A stretch of DNA of 28,380 nucleotides, taken from assembly GCA_035761805.1 (NCBI GenBank), contig DASTQL010000207.1, positions 1-28,380 on the forward strand. The letters are read 5' to 3'. The DNA is from DASTQL01 sp035761805 (GTDB taxonomy: Bacteria > Actinomycetota > Actinomycetes > Jiangellales > Jiangellaceae). The notes below the pieces were generated by a model that saw only the letters and a program-made list of their open reading frames with translations, was not told the origin of the DNA and ran no database searches. Below are positions 16,648 to 24,548 of this stretch, one piece after another; position 1 is the first letter of the stretch; each line of letters opens with the position of its first letter. The translations under genes were made by a program, and so were the position numbers.

Positions 16648-16663
16648 ACTAGAGCGCTCTAGT
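16648..16663. promoter_or_regulatory. LacI-family operator 1 (dehydrogenase side)
   Basis: Perfect 16-base palindrome ACTAGAGCGCTCTAGT with the central CG typical of LacI/GalR-family sites. It lies about 25 bases upstream of the dehydrogenase ATG, near the expected transcription start. Confidence 0.9.
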
Positions 16664-16692
16664 TCAACCAGAAAAGCGGACGCATGGCCGAT

Positions 16693-16710
16693 CCGTCAAG
16701 ACCTTGACGG
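16693..16710. promoter_or_regulatory. Central palindrome carrying divergent -35 hexamers
   Basis: CCGTCAAG-AC-CTTGACGG is a perfect inverted repeat with 8-base arms. Each arm is a TTGACG -35 box, one per strand. Reading right, CATGCT at 16727-16732 is a possible -10 after 17 bases, just before operator 2. Reading left, the matching -10 (CTTTTC at 16676-16671) is weak. It may be shared promoter DNA or a third protein site. Confidence 0.6.
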
Positions 16711-16730
16711 TTCCCCACACTCCCTTCATG

Positions 16731-16744
16731 CTGGAGCGCTCTAG
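16731..16744. promoter_or_regulatory. LacI-family operator 2 (regulator side)
   Basis: CTGGAGCGCTCTAG has one mismatch from the core of operator 1 and ends immediately before the AGGAGG ribosome site of the LacI gene. Binding here would give autoregulation. The two operator centres are 82 bases apart. Confidence 0.88.
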
Positions 16745-16756
16745 TAGGAGGTGTGC

Positions 16757-17815
16757 GTGGCCGACCGCCGGCCGACGATGGAGGACGTCGCGGCGCGTGC
16801 GGGGGTGTCGCGTGCGCTGGTGTCGATCGTCTTCCGCGACGCGCCTGGAGCCGGTGAGCAGACGCGTGCGCGGGTCCGCGCCGCCGCGGCCGAGCTGGGC
16901 TACCGGCCAGACACGAGGGCTCGTCTCCTGGGTCGCAGCCGGACCCGCCTGGTCGGCGTGGTCTTCGGAGTGCGCCACACCTTCCACACCGACCTCGTGG
17001 AGTCCCTGTACACAGCGGCGGAGCCGGCCGGCTACGAGCTCGCCCTGAGCGGCACCACTCCCGTACGGGACGAGGGGACCGCCGTCGAGGCCCTGCTGGC
17101 CTACCGGTGCGAGGCCCTGGTGTGCCTGGGCCCGAACATGCCGACCGGGCAGCTGGGCCGACTGGCAGCAGCCGTCCCCACCGTGGTGGTGGCCAGGCGG
17201 GTGCGGGCGGTCGGCGTCGACGTCGTGCGGACCGACGACGCCGATGGCCTACACCAGGCGGTTGCCCACCTCGTCGGGCTGGGCCACTCGCGGATCGCCC
17301 ACGTGGACGGCGGTGGTGCACCGGGTGCCGCCGACCGGCGGCGGGGATACCGCACGGCCATGCGCAGGGCGGGGCTCGAGAGACGTGCCCGCGTCGTACC
17401 GGGCGGCCTGACCGAGGACGACGGCGCCTGCGCAGCCGAGACCCTGCTATCCGGCCGGTGGCTGCCCACGGCCGTCGCCGCGTTCAACGACCGCTGTGCC
17501 GTCGGGCTGATGCACACGCTTCGGGCCGCCGGCCGGGCCGTCCCCGGCGCGGTGTCGGTCGTCGGCTTCGACGACGACCGGCTTGCCGGCCTGCCGCACA
17601 TCGACCTCACCACGCTCCGCCAGGACCCGGACGAGCTCGCCCGGCTGGCTATCTCGAGCGTGGTCGAGCGGCTCGACGGGTCAGGATCGGGCAAGCAGGG
17701 CGAGGGGTCCGGCACTGGCCGCGAGCTGGTCACGCCACCGCGGCTCGTCGTCCGCGGCACCACTGCTCTGCCACCGACCGCTCGGAGATCAGGGAGCCCG
17801 GTCCGCCCTCGATGA
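16757..17815 (+). CDS. LacI family transcriptional regulator
   Basis: 352 residues. GTG 16757 is chosen because AGGAGG (16746-16751) lies 5 bases before it; the in-frame GTG at 16751 is inside that site. The HTH is at about 7-27 (MEDVAARAGVSRALVSIVF), with a hinge helix region TRARVRAAAAELGYRPDT. The periplasmic-binding-type sensor domain follows (LVGVVFGVRHTFHTDLVESL onward, VSVVGFDDDRLAGLPHIDLT near 270-290). The hinge reads ARLLGRSRT, a common variant. It should bind the two CTAGAGCGCTCTAG-type sites upstream and control itself and the dehydrogenase/isomerase operon in response to a sugar-like ligand. The 3' end overlaps the convergent small gene by 27 bases. Confidence 0.94.
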   Translation: MADRRPTMEDVAARAGVSRALVSIVFRDAPGAGEQTRARVRAAAAELGYRPDTRARLLGRSRTRLVGVVFGVRHTFHTDLVESLYTAAEPAGYELALSGTTPVRDEGTAVEALLAYRCEALVCLGPNMPTGQLGRLAAAVPTVVVARRVRAVGVDVVRTDDADGLHQAVAHLVGLGHSRIAHVDGGGAPGAADRRRGYRTAMRRAGLERRARVVPGGLTEDDGACAAETLLSGRWLPTAVAAFNDRCAVGLMHTLRAAGRAVPGAVSVVGFDDDRLAGLPHIDLTTLRQDPDELARLAISSVVERLDGSGSGKQGEGSGTGRELVTPPRLVVRGTTALPPTARRSGSPVRPR

Positions 17816-18058
17816 CGCCTCGATGACCTCCTCGGCGATGTTCCGATCGCTCGCCGGGTGCTCGACGAGAGCCAGGATGCGGTTCGCCATGAACCGCGCG
17901 CTCCGGACCGGGGTCCCGCCGCGCGTCAACTCGGTCACCTCGACGACGCCCCGTCCGGTGTTGATCTCCACCCGGCGTCCGTTCCGAGTGGCCACCACTT
18001 CGTACGTGCGCACCTCGCCACCCGCATCGATGACGATCTCCACCCGGTCCCCGCGCAC
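17789..18058 (-). CDS. Small conserved hypothetical protein
   Basis: 89 residues from GTG at 18058. The sequence alternates strand-like segments (DRVEIVIDAGGEVRTYEVVA, NGRRVEINTGRGVVEVTELT) and ends with a helix ARFMANRILALVEHP. No signal peptide or membrane segment is visible. The regular beta pattern and normal codon use support a real gene; it resembles short uncharacterised proteins of Nocardioidaceae, but I cannot name a family. It converges on lacI with a 27-base overlap, so the two transcripts would be antisense at their ends. No clear ribosome site was found upstream. Confidence 0.65.
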   Translation of the reverse strand: MRGDRVEIVIDAGGEVRTYEVVATRNGRRVEINTGRGVVEVTELTRGGTPVRSARFMANRILALVEHPASDRNIAEEVIEASSRADRAP

Positions 18059-18143
18059 GACCCGACAGTACCTCCGCGAGACCCGTTCGTGGATCTTCGC
18101 ACTCGCGACCGTCGGGCATGCGCACCATCACCGGCGGGCAGGT

Positions 18144-18339
18144 GCCGAGGACGAGGGCTTCAGCTCGTACTGGCCAGGCATCGCCGACGACCCGGCCAAC
18201 CGGGCGCTGAGAGAGGACCACCGCGCGCTGAACCGCATCTACGACCAGCTGCCGAAAGTCGTGGTGAGCGACAGCCACACGCCACCGCCCCGAAGACCCC
18301 TGGTACGACATCACCACTGTCATACGGCGAGGAGAGTAG
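18144..18339 (+). pseudogene. RibD C-terminal / dihydrofolate reductase-family fragment, frameshifted
   Basis: One frame reads FSSYWPGIADDPANRALRED, then HRALNRIYDQLPKVVVSDSH, the middle of RibD-C-type reductases (consensus YWP...D.....INALPKVVVSDTL). At about 18290 the frame shifts and a short continuation, EDPWYDITTVIRRGE, is followed by TAG (18337), matching the next family block (PWRDTTTVVRR). Both the N-terminal Rossmann-like start and the C-terminal half are missing. The stretch from here to the kinase start at 18430 holds nothing else. An intact member of the same superfamily lies at 26045-26581. Confidence 0.7.
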
Positions 18340-18429
18340 AGCGCCGCCGGCCGCTGACGGCGCCTACCCTGGGCCACGACGGCGATGACGCGTCTCGGGC
18401 CTGCGACCGTGGGAGGGGATGGTCTCCAC

Positions 18430-19839
18430 ATGCGGCTGGGAGTCGAGGACCTGCGGGCCGTCGCGCTCTTCGACGGGCTGGACGACGCCCAGCTCGCGGA
18501 GCTGGCTGCAGTAAGCGACGTCAGTGTCTTCGAGCCGGGTGAGGAGCTCTTCCGTGAGCGCCACCCCGCCGACGACTGGTGGGTGCTCCTCGACGGGACG
18601 GTCAACCTGGTGCGCAAGATCGGTCACGAGGAGGCAGAGATCGGCCGGATGAAGTCACCCGGCCAGTGGGCTGGGGGCTTCCGGGCCTGGGACGACCATG
18701 GCGTCTACCTGGCAACGGGGCGGGCAGGGACCCGCGGCCGGGTCCTGCGGGTTCCCGCGCCCGCACTGCGGACGATGGCGGACACCTGGTTCCCCCTCGG
18801 CGTCCACCTGATCCGGGGACTTTCCGGCACGGTGCGCAACATCGAGGCGGTGGCCCGCCAGCGGGAGGCGCTGGTCGCGCTCGGCACGCTCGCCGCCGGA
18901 CTCGCCCACGAGATCAACAACCCTGCATCGGCCGCGATGCGGGCCGCCCACGCCCTCGGGGAGACCAACGAGGCCTTGCTGTCGTCGCTCGGCCGGCTGG
19001 CGGACGGCTCCGTCACAGCTGCCCAGTTCACCGCTCTCGACACCTTCCGGCAGCAGGCCGCCGGGGAGTCCGCCGGCCGGGACGCGCTTGCGGTGGCCGA
19101 CCGCGAGGACGCCATTGCGGACTGGCTGGCCCTCCACGGCGTCGAGCAAGGCTGGCAGATCGCCCCGTCGCTCGCCGCCGCCGGGCTGGACGTCACGTGG
19201 TGCGAGCAGGTCGCTGTCGTGCTCGGCGACGGCGCGCTGGAAGCAGGCCTGGAGTGGTTCGCGAGCTCCCTGACGATGACGACGCTCCTGTCGGAGCTGC
19301 AGGAGTCGACCCGGCGGGTTTCGCAGCTGGTGGCAGCGGTCAAGTCCTACTCCCAGCTCGACCGCGGCGCGCTCCAGCAGGTGGACGTCACCGAGGGGCT
19401 CGAGAGCACCCTCGTCATGCTGGGGCACCGGCTCGGGGACGGCGTGACCGTCGCCCGGGACTACGCGGCGGACCTGCCGCGCATCGAGGCCGACGCCGGC
19501 GAGCTGAACCAGGTGTGGACCAACCTCATCGACAACGCCGTGGACGCGATGGGCGGGGCGGGGAGCCTCCGCCTCTCCACGCGTGTCGACGACCACGGGG
19601 TCGTGGTAGAGATCGCCGACACCGGGCCGGGCATGTCCGACGACGTGCGGGCACACGCCTTCGAGCCGTTCTTCACGACCAAGGACGTGGGCCAGGGTAC
19701 CGGCCTCGGTCTCGACATCTCACGCCGCATCGTCGTGGAGCGGCACGGCGGGGACATCGCCATCGCCTCCCGCCCCGGCGAGACGGTGCTCCGCGTCCGG
19801 CTGCCGGTGCGGTCCGCCGCCGTGCACACCAGGTCATAG
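18430..19839 (+). CDS. Sensor histidine kinase with N-terminal CRP-like (cyclic-nucleotide-binding) domain
   Basis: 469 residues from the ATG at 18430, with GGGAGGGG about 12 bases upstream; an ATG at 18385 has no ribosome site. Residues ~8-120 are a cNMP-binding beta-roll (ALFDGLDDAQLAELAAVSDV, FEPGEELFRE, WWVLLDGTVNLVR). The dimerisation helix has GLAHEINNP with phospho-acceptor His160. The ATPase domain has an N-box NQVWTNLIDNAVDAM (360-374), G1 DTGPGM (397-402), F-box FEPFFTTK and G2 GQGTGLGL (421-428). There is no membrane segment, so it senses a cytosolic signal. It belongs to the NtrB-like HisKA group often paired with a response regulator or thioredoxin reductase-like partner. No such partner is in the window. 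All catalytic boxes are intact. Confidence 0.92.
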   Translation: MRLGVEDLRAVALFDGLDDAQLAELAAVSDVSVFEPGEELFRERHPADDWWVLLDGTVNLVRKIGHEEAEIGRMKSPGQWAGGFRAWDDHGVYLATGRAGTRGRVLRVPAPALRTMADTWFPLGVHLIRGLSGTVRNIEAVARQREALVALGTLAAGLAHEINNPASAAMRAAHALGETNEALLSSLGRLADGSVTAAQFTALDTFRQQAAGESAGRDALAVADREDAIADWLALHGVEQGWQIAPSLAAAGLDVTWCEQVAVVLGDGALEAGLEWFASSLTMTTLLSELQESTRRVSQLVAAVKSYSQLDRGALQQVDVTEGLESTLVMLGHRLGDGVTVARDYAADLPRIEADAGELNQVWTNLIDNAVDAMGGAGSLRLSTRVDDHGVVVEIADTGPGMSDDVRAHAFEPFFTTKDVGQGTGLGLDISRRIVVERHGGDIAIASRPGETVLRVRLPVRSAAVHTRS

Positions 19840-19874
19840 GGCACACGTCCGCACGCCACCAGTACGCTGCGCCC

Positions 19875-19907
19875 ATGTCACAGTCGCATCCGTCGGGCGT
19901 GCGATGA
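19875..19907 (+). other. Possible 10-residue leader ORF overlapping the CNNM start
   Basis: ATG 19875 encodes MSQSHPSGVR and stops at TGA 19905-19907. Its stop overlaps the ATG of the downstream gene (ATGA at 19904-19907). The downstream gene lacks a clear ribosome site, so translation could be coupled through this leader. It could equally be chance. Confidence 0.3.
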
Positions 19908-21265
19908 CAGCGTGGGCGCTGCTGGCCCTGGTCGGGCTGCTGATCGTGGCGAACGGGTTGTTCGTGGCGGCGGAGTTCTCCCTCGTCACGGTGGACCGGG
20001 CGACCGTCGAGCGTGAAGCGGGGAGCGGCGACGTCCGCTCCGAGCGCCTGCTGGAAGCCCTGAGGGGGCTGTCGACCCAGCTGTCCGGAGCGCAGCTGGG
20101 CATCACCGTGACGTCGCTGGTCGTCGGTTTCATCGCCGAACCGTCACTGGCCACGATCCTCCGCGGCCCACTGGGGCTGACCGGCCTGAGCGACACCGCG
20201 GTGACCGCCACCTCGTTCGCGGTCGCCTTCGTCGTGGTCACGGGCCTGCAGATGGTCTTCGGCGAGCTCGTCCCGAAGAACTGGGCGATCGCCGAACCGT
20301 TGCGCGTAGGGCGCGCCGTGGTGGGCTTCCAGCGTGGGTTCACGACCGTGGCGGGGCCGGTCATCGCCGTGCTCAACGGCATGGCGAACTGGATCGTGCG
20401 CCGCCTGGGCATCGAGCCGGCGGAGGAGCTCGCCTCGGCACGCAGTCCCGAGGAACTCGCGTCGCTGGCGCGACGCTCCGCGCAACGGGGGACCCTGGAG
20501 GCGGGTACGGCCGAGCTGTTCAGCCGCTCGATCGAGTTCGGCGACCGCCGGGCGGCCGATGTCATGACCCCGCGACCCCGCGTACGCTTCGTCAACGCCG
20601 AGGACCCGGTCACCACGGTCCTGGACCTCAGCACGAGTACGGGGCACGCGCGCTTCCCGGTGATCGGCGAGTCCGTGGACGACGTGCTCGGGATGGTGCA
20701 CTTCAAGCACGTCGTGGCCGTCCGGTACGAGGAGCGGCCCGGCACGGCAGTGGCCCAGGTCGTGCACGAGCTGCCCGCGGTACCCGCCACGATGGAGCTC
20801 GACCCGCTCCTCAGGGTGCTGCGACAGAGCGGCCCGCAGATGGCTGTGGTCGTCGACGAGTACGGAGGGACCGACGGCATCGTCACCCTGGAAGACCTCG
20901 TCGAGGAGATCGTCGGGGAGATCGATGACGAGCAGGACCGCCCGGTCGGACGGATGCGCGAGCTGTCCGATGGTGCGTGGTCGCTGTCCGGCCTGCTCCG
21001 CCCCGACGAGATCGAGCAGCTCACCGGCCTCGAGCTCCCCGAGGGCGAGGAGTCCGACACCCTGGGCGGGCTCGTGGTCGAGCGCCTCGGCCGCATGCCG
21101 GAGGTCGGTGACGCCGTCGAGCTGACAGCCACTGACCACGCCGATGTCGACGAGGACGGCATTCCCCGGGGCGCCAAGGTCCGGCTCGAGGTCTCCCGGC
21201 TCGACGGCCGCCGGGTGGACGGCCTGGTGCTGCGCCGCCTCGACGGCGAGGGCGGGCGCCCGTGA
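19904..21265 (+). CDS. CNNM/HlyC-CorC family membrane protein (DUF21, CBS pair, CorC domain)
   Basis: 453 residues from the ATG at 19904. The N-terminal DUF21/CNNM domain has hydrophobic helices at about 1-25, 62-85, 100-122 and 135-160, with the family motif FVAAEFSLVTVDR and FGELVPKNWAIAEP. A tandem CBS module follows (about 205-330: FGDRRAADVMTPRPRVRFVN ... VVVDEYGGTDGIVTLEDLVE). The C-terminal CorC_HlyC domain is at about 345-440. Proteins of this family are linked to Mg2+ or Co2+ transport or resistance and are annotated as 'hemolysin family'. It is translationally coupled (4-base overlap) to a shorter paralogue, an arrangement also known from mycobacteria. Confidence 0.94.
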   Translation: MTAWALLALVGLLIVANGLFVAAEFSLVTVDRATVEREAGSGDVRSERLLEALRGLSTQLSGAQLGITVTSLVVGFIAEPSLATILRGPLGLTGLSDTAVTATSFAVAFVVVTGLQMVFGELVPKNWAIAEPLRVGRAVVGFQRGFTTVAGPVIAVLNGMANWIVRRLGIEPAEELASARSPEELASLARRSAQRGTLEAGTAELFSRSIEFGDRRAADVMTPRPRVRFVNAEDPVTTVLDLSTSTGHARFPVIGESVDDVLGMVHFKHVVAVRYEERPGTAVAQVVHELPAVPATMELDPLLRVLRQSGPQMAVVVDEYGGTDGIVTLEDLVEEIVGEIDDEQDRPVGRMRELSDGAWSLSGLLRPDEIEQLTGLELPEGEESDTLGGLVVERLGRMPEVGDAVELTATDHADVDEDGIPRGAKVRLEVSRLDGRRVDGLVLRRLDGEGGRP

Positions 21266-22308
21266 GCAACCTCACCGCCATCGGCGTCGCCGTGCTGCTG
21301 CTCGCCGGCAACGCCTTCTTCGTCGGCGCCGAGTTCGCCCTCATCTCCGCTCGCCGTACACAGATCGAACCGCGGGCCGCGGGCGGATCGAGGCTGGCGC
21401 GCACCACGCTGCGCGGGATGGAGAACGTCTCGCTCATGATGGCCGGCGCCCAGCTCGGCATCACCATCTGCTCGCTCGGCCTCGGCGCCGTCGGCGAGCC
21501 GGCAGTCGCCCACCTCCTGGAGCCCGCGTTCGAGTGGGCCACGGTCCCCGAGGCGCTCGTGCACCCGATCTCCTTCACCATCGCGCTCGCCGTGGTGGTG
21601 ACGCTGCACATGGTGGTCGGGGAGATGGTCCCCAAGAACATCGCGATCGCCGGCCCCGAGCGCTCCGCGCTCGTGCTGGGTCCGCCGCTCTACTGGCTGG
21701 TCACGATCCTCAAGCCCGCCATCGTGGTGCTGAACGCCTGCGCCAACCTCGTGCTCCGGCTCGTGAAGGTGCAGCCGCAGGACGAGGTGGCCTCCACGTT
21801 CACAGCCGACCAGGTCGCCGGCTTCATCTCGGTGTCCCGGCGGGAAGGTCTGCTCGACCAGGACGAACACGACCTGCTGACCGGGGCGCTTCAGTTCACC
21901 GATGCCGCCGTCGGCGGCGTCATGCTGCCGCGCGACAGCCTCGTCACCGTCCCGTACGACGTGACCGTCGTGGATCTCGAGGACGCCTGCGCCCGGACCG
22001 GCTTCTCCCGCTTCCCGGTGACCGAGCCCTCGGGCGATCTCGTCGGCTATATCCACCTCAAGGACGTCCTGGACACGCCGCCGGCCGAGCGCAATGAGCC
22101 GGTCGGCGGCGAGCACGTCCGTCCCCTGGCCACCGTGTCGCAGGACGTCCCGCTGCGCGAGACCCTGCGCGTGATGCAGGCCCGCGGGTCGCACCTGGCC
22201 CGTGTCGTCGCCCCGGCCGGCGGCGCCACGCTGGGCGTCGCCGCCCTCGAGGACGTGATCGAGGAGCTCGTCGGCGAGGTCGTCGACGCCGCTCAGCACC
22301 GCGCGTAG
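21262..22308 (+). CDS. CNNM/HlyC-CorC family membrane protein, short form without CorC domain
   Basis: 348 residues from GTG 21262, overlapping the upstream gene by 4 bases (GTGA). The DUF21 domain shows FVGAEFALISARRTQIEP, AGAQLGITICSLGLGAVGEP and MVVGEMVPKNIAIAGPE with four helices. A CBS pair follows (TDAAVGGVMLPRDSLVTVPY ... LEDVIEELVGEVVD). The chain ends right after the second CBS, so the CorC_HlyC tail of its neighbour is absent. This long-plus-short pairing is a known actinobacterial arrangement and suggests a heteromeric complex in divalent-cation handling. The hetero-complex is inference. Confidence 0.93.
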   Translation: MSNLTAIGVAVLLLAGNAFFVGAEFALISARRTQIEPRAAGGSRLARTTLRGMENVSLMMAGAQLGITICSLGLGAVGEPAVAHLLEPAFEWATVPEALVHPISFTIALAVVVTLHMVVGEMVPKNIAIAGPERSALVLGPPLYWLVTILKPAIVVLNACANLVLRLVKVQPQDEVASTFTADQVAGFISVSRREGLLDQDEHDLLTGALQFTDAAVGGVMLPRDSLVTVPYDVTVVDLEDACARTGFSRFPVTEPSGDLVGYIHLKDVLDTPPAERNEPVGGEHVRPLATVSQDVPLRETLRVMQARGSHLARVVAPAGGATLGVAALEDVIEELVGEVVDAAQHRA

Positions 22309-22347
22309 CGGCAGGGCGACCGTCCGCGGCCTGCACCCTCCGAGCGA

Positions 22348-22458
22348 TCACCTGGGTCCGAACGCGCTGCCTGGCATCTCCCGCGAACGTGACGCTCCTA
22401 CCGACCACGGGCGCGACGCTCCGGCGTACAAGAGGTCGTCGAGGTCGAGGTAGATCAC
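22348..22458 (-). pseudogene. Doc-like (death-on-curing) toxin start, truncated
   Basis: GTG 22458 overlaps the stop of the fragment before it (GTGA) and encodes VIYLDLDDLLY, the usual N-terminus of chromosomal Doc/Fic-type toxins. After about 12 residues the reading becomes unrelated and ends at a TGA (22350-22348). The Fic motif HxFxDGNKR is nowhere nearby, so only the very start survives. The short match makes the call tentative; the overlap with the preceding fragment supports it. Confidence 0.4.
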
Positions 22459-22550
22459 TCGCCCAGCCGACGCAACGCCTCGGCGTAGCGGGGGATCTCC
22501 TCGTCCAGTACCTCGCCGAGGAGGTGACTGACCGCCGCCGGCCCCGCGTG
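22455..22550 (-). pseudogene. Possible antitoxin C-terminal fragment (partner of the Doc-like start)
   Basis: Directly after the arsM stop, in the same frame, about 31 codons read HAGPAAVSHLLGEVLDEEIP, then RYAEALRRLGE and stop. The helical, acidic then basic ending and the 4-base overlap with the Doc-like start fit an antitoxin gene that lost its 5' part. The family is not certain. It could also be the C-terminus of an unrelated gene. Confidence 0.35.
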
Positions 22551-23339
22551 TCAGGTCACCGGCGTCCGCGCACGGATGATCGCCGCGTGCATGCCAGGCG
22601 CGACCTCGTGGGTGAGCCGGACCTCGGGCTCGACGAATCCGGCCGCCTCGAGGTACTCCCTGTACTCACCGACGGAGAGAGCGCCGGCGATGCAGCCCAC
22701 CCAGGACCCGCGCTCGGCCCGCTCCTCCGGCGCCACGGAGTCCTCGGCGACGATGTCGGAGATACCGATCCGGCCGCCGGGCACAAGGACCCGACGGGTC
22801 TCCGCGAGCACGGCCGGCTTGTCGGGGCTGAGGTTGACGACGCAGTTCGAGATGACGACGTCGACCGATGCGTCGGGCAGCGGGATCGCTTCCATCCTGC
22901 CCTCGAGGAACTCGACGTTGGTCGCCCCAGCCTTGGCCGCGTTGCTCCGCGCCAGCTCGAGCATCTCCTGGGTCATGTCCAGCCCGTACGCGAAGCCGGT
23001 CGATCCGACCCGCCTGGCCGAGAGCAGCACGTCGATGCCTCCGCCCGAGCCGAGGTCGAGCACCCGCTCCCCCGGTCGCAGGTCGGCCACCGCGGTCGGG
23101 TTGCCGCAGCCGAGGCTGGCAGCGACCGCTTGCGCCGGCAGGTCGTCTCGCTCACCCTGCTCGTACAGCTGGGCGCCGAGGCCAGGCTCGACCTCCACCG
23201 ACGTGGGTCCGCAGCAGCCGCCGTCATCGCTCCCACAGCAGCCATCTCCGCCGGTCTCCACGCTGCGCGCTGCTGCGGCGTAGCGGTCCCGCACGATGTC
23301 GTACAGCTGCTCGGTGCCGGTGGCAGGTTCGGTGGTCAC
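22551..23339 (-). CDS. arsM: Arsenite S-adenosylmethyltransferase ArsM
   Basis: 262 residues from GTG 23339, with GGAGGTG 4 bases upstream. The SAM loop is VLDLGSGGG (93-101). The family signatures are LGCGNPTAVADL (77-88, Cys78), VVISNCVVNLSPDKP (161-175, Cys166) and WVGCIAGALS (213-222, Cys216). An N-terminal pair of Cys-Cys motifs (34-35 and 42-43) matches the extra thiols seen in bacterial ArsM. It methylates As(III), using thiols as reductant, to products that can leave the cell as gas. No arsR, arsC or arsB neighbour is present, so it is an orphan detoxification gene. It is followed by a toxin-antitoxin remnant and preceded by the broken hipA. Confidence 0.94.
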   Translation of the reverse strand: MTTEPATGTEQLYDIVRDRYAAAARSVETGGDGCCGSDDGGCCGPTSVEVEPGLGAQLYEQGERDDLPAQAVAASLGCGNPTAVADLRPGERVLDLGSGGGIDVLLSARRVGSTGFAYGLDMTQEMLELARSNAAKAGATNVEFLEGRMEAIPLPDASVDVVISNCVVNLSPDKPAVLAETRRVLVPGGRIGISDIVAEDSVAPEERAERGSWVGCIAGALSVGEYREYLEAAGFVEPEVRLTHEVAPGMHAAIIRARTPVT

Positions 23340-23381
23340 GGCGCACCTCCGTTTCGACGCTGGGGCTGGCGGCTCCCCACC

Positions 23382-23402
23382 ACTATATCGACAGTCATCT
23401 AT
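23382..23402 (-). promoter_or_regulatory. AT-rich candidate promoter/operator of arsM
   Basis: Within very GC-rich DNA, an AT-rich block 43-63 bases before the arsM start contains TATAGT (minus strand, 23387-23382), a good -10. Beside it lies the weakly symmetric CATAGATGACTGTCGATATA. ArsR-family sites are often AT-rich like this, but the symmetry is poor, so operator status is a guess. Confidence 0.4.
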
Positions 23403-23427
23403 GTCCGCCAGAGTCGTCCGACTCACC

Positions 23428-24548
23428 TCACACCGCCGCCCGCCGCCCGCCGCCGGTTCCGGAGGCTCCGGCAGTCTCACGGACGACCTCCGCCGGGAAG
23501 GGAACCGCATCTGACCCCACTCCTCGACCACCGGTTCGGTGGCCGCGAGCACTTGGTCCAGGGTCCTCGTCGCGGCGCGTTCGGCCAGACCGATGCGGGC
23601 CGCGAAGTCCAGCAAGAGGCGCCGCGACAGGCCGGCGGTTCGGCCGGCGGTTCGGCCACCCATCGCCAACGCCATGGTGTGATCCCGGTACGGGAGGGTG
23701 CAGGGGAGGTCGTACGCCGGCGCGATCCGCCACTCACCGTCGACAGCCATGACCGACAGGTTCTTGGCGTGCAGGTCGCCGTTCCCGGTGAGCCAGGCGA
23801 AGCACAGCTCTCGGTGGACGTCCCGCAGTGCCACCGCCGATGCCGGGCACACGGCCGCCAGCGCGGCCGCCACGTCCTCGGCCGCGACGGCGTATTTGTC
23901 GGCGGGGTAGACGCCGAGCACCTGCGCTCCGTCCTCGACAGCGACCGAGACGGTCGAGCCGTCCGGTCCGGCGAGGCGGTCGAACCGCTCGGTGAGCAGC
24001 CCCGGGCTGCCGGGGCGTCATGCACCACCCGCGCATCCACCACAGGCAGGCGGGACCGGGCCGCAAGGGCGATGAAGTAGGCCTCGTTGGCCACGACGTA
24101 GGGGAACTCCGGCGGGTCGAGCTTGAGGATGTGGCGCCGCCCGGCCTGACGCAACGGGACCAGAGAGCATGCGCGCCGAGGCCTTGTCCTGCACTCCCGC
24201 CATGGCCACCAGGTCGACACCGCCGGCGGCCTCGAGCACCTCCGCGAAGGTCACTTCCTCGAAGCTGCGCCCCACAGTGACCAGGGCGGGCGCCTCGGCC
24301 GGCTCCGCGCCCTGCGGGAACACCCGCACGTCACCGACAGGATCCGCGCCGACGGCGAGCGGGAGGGAGAGCTCGTCGTCCGCGGACGTCTTCACCGCGC
24401 GCCAGAGGCTGGACAGCCGCCGGCCCTCCGGCAGCAGTCCCGCGAAGAAGGGCGGCACGGCTCCAGCCGCCGTCACCACGGGTACGTCCGTGAGCGGCAA
24501 GGTGGTCGCCACGGCCGGCTCCCGGGCACCGTACCTGGCCATAGGTTG
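23428..24548 (-). pseudogene. hipA: HipA-family kinase toxin, three frameshifts and 5'-truncated
   Basis: Pieces in three frames rebuild almost a whole HipA. They are TTLPLTDVPVVTAAGAVPPF and FAGLLPEGRRLSSLWRAVKT (24018 frame), then AGVQDKASARM. After a shift at about 24160: RRHILKLDPPEFPYVVANEA and ARSRLPVVDARVVHD. After a shift at about 24010: GLLTERFDRLAGPDG and QVLGVYPADKYAVAAEDVAA, then the catalytic TGNGDLHAKNLSV and metal-binding APAYDLP. A third shift at about 23518 (GAGGAGTGG for GAGGAGGTGG) restores DAVPFPAEVVRE and the stop at 23428. About 35 N-terminal residues are missing upstream of 24545. The kinase motifs (GDxHxKN, YD) are themselves intact. HipA phosphorylates translation factors such as GltX and is neutralised by HipB; no HipB gene is visible. 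Confidence 0.85.

Noticed and set aside
19834..22299. 821-codon open frame on the minus strand
   Set aside because: It is antisense to the two CNNM genes, rich in Arg/Ser/Thr with no domain pattern; a high-GC shadow.
22551..23921. Fusion of a HipA C-terminus with ArsM (456 residues)
   Set aside because: The fused frame exists only because a one-base deletion in hipA removes its stop; ArsM has its own GTG and ribosome site at 23339.
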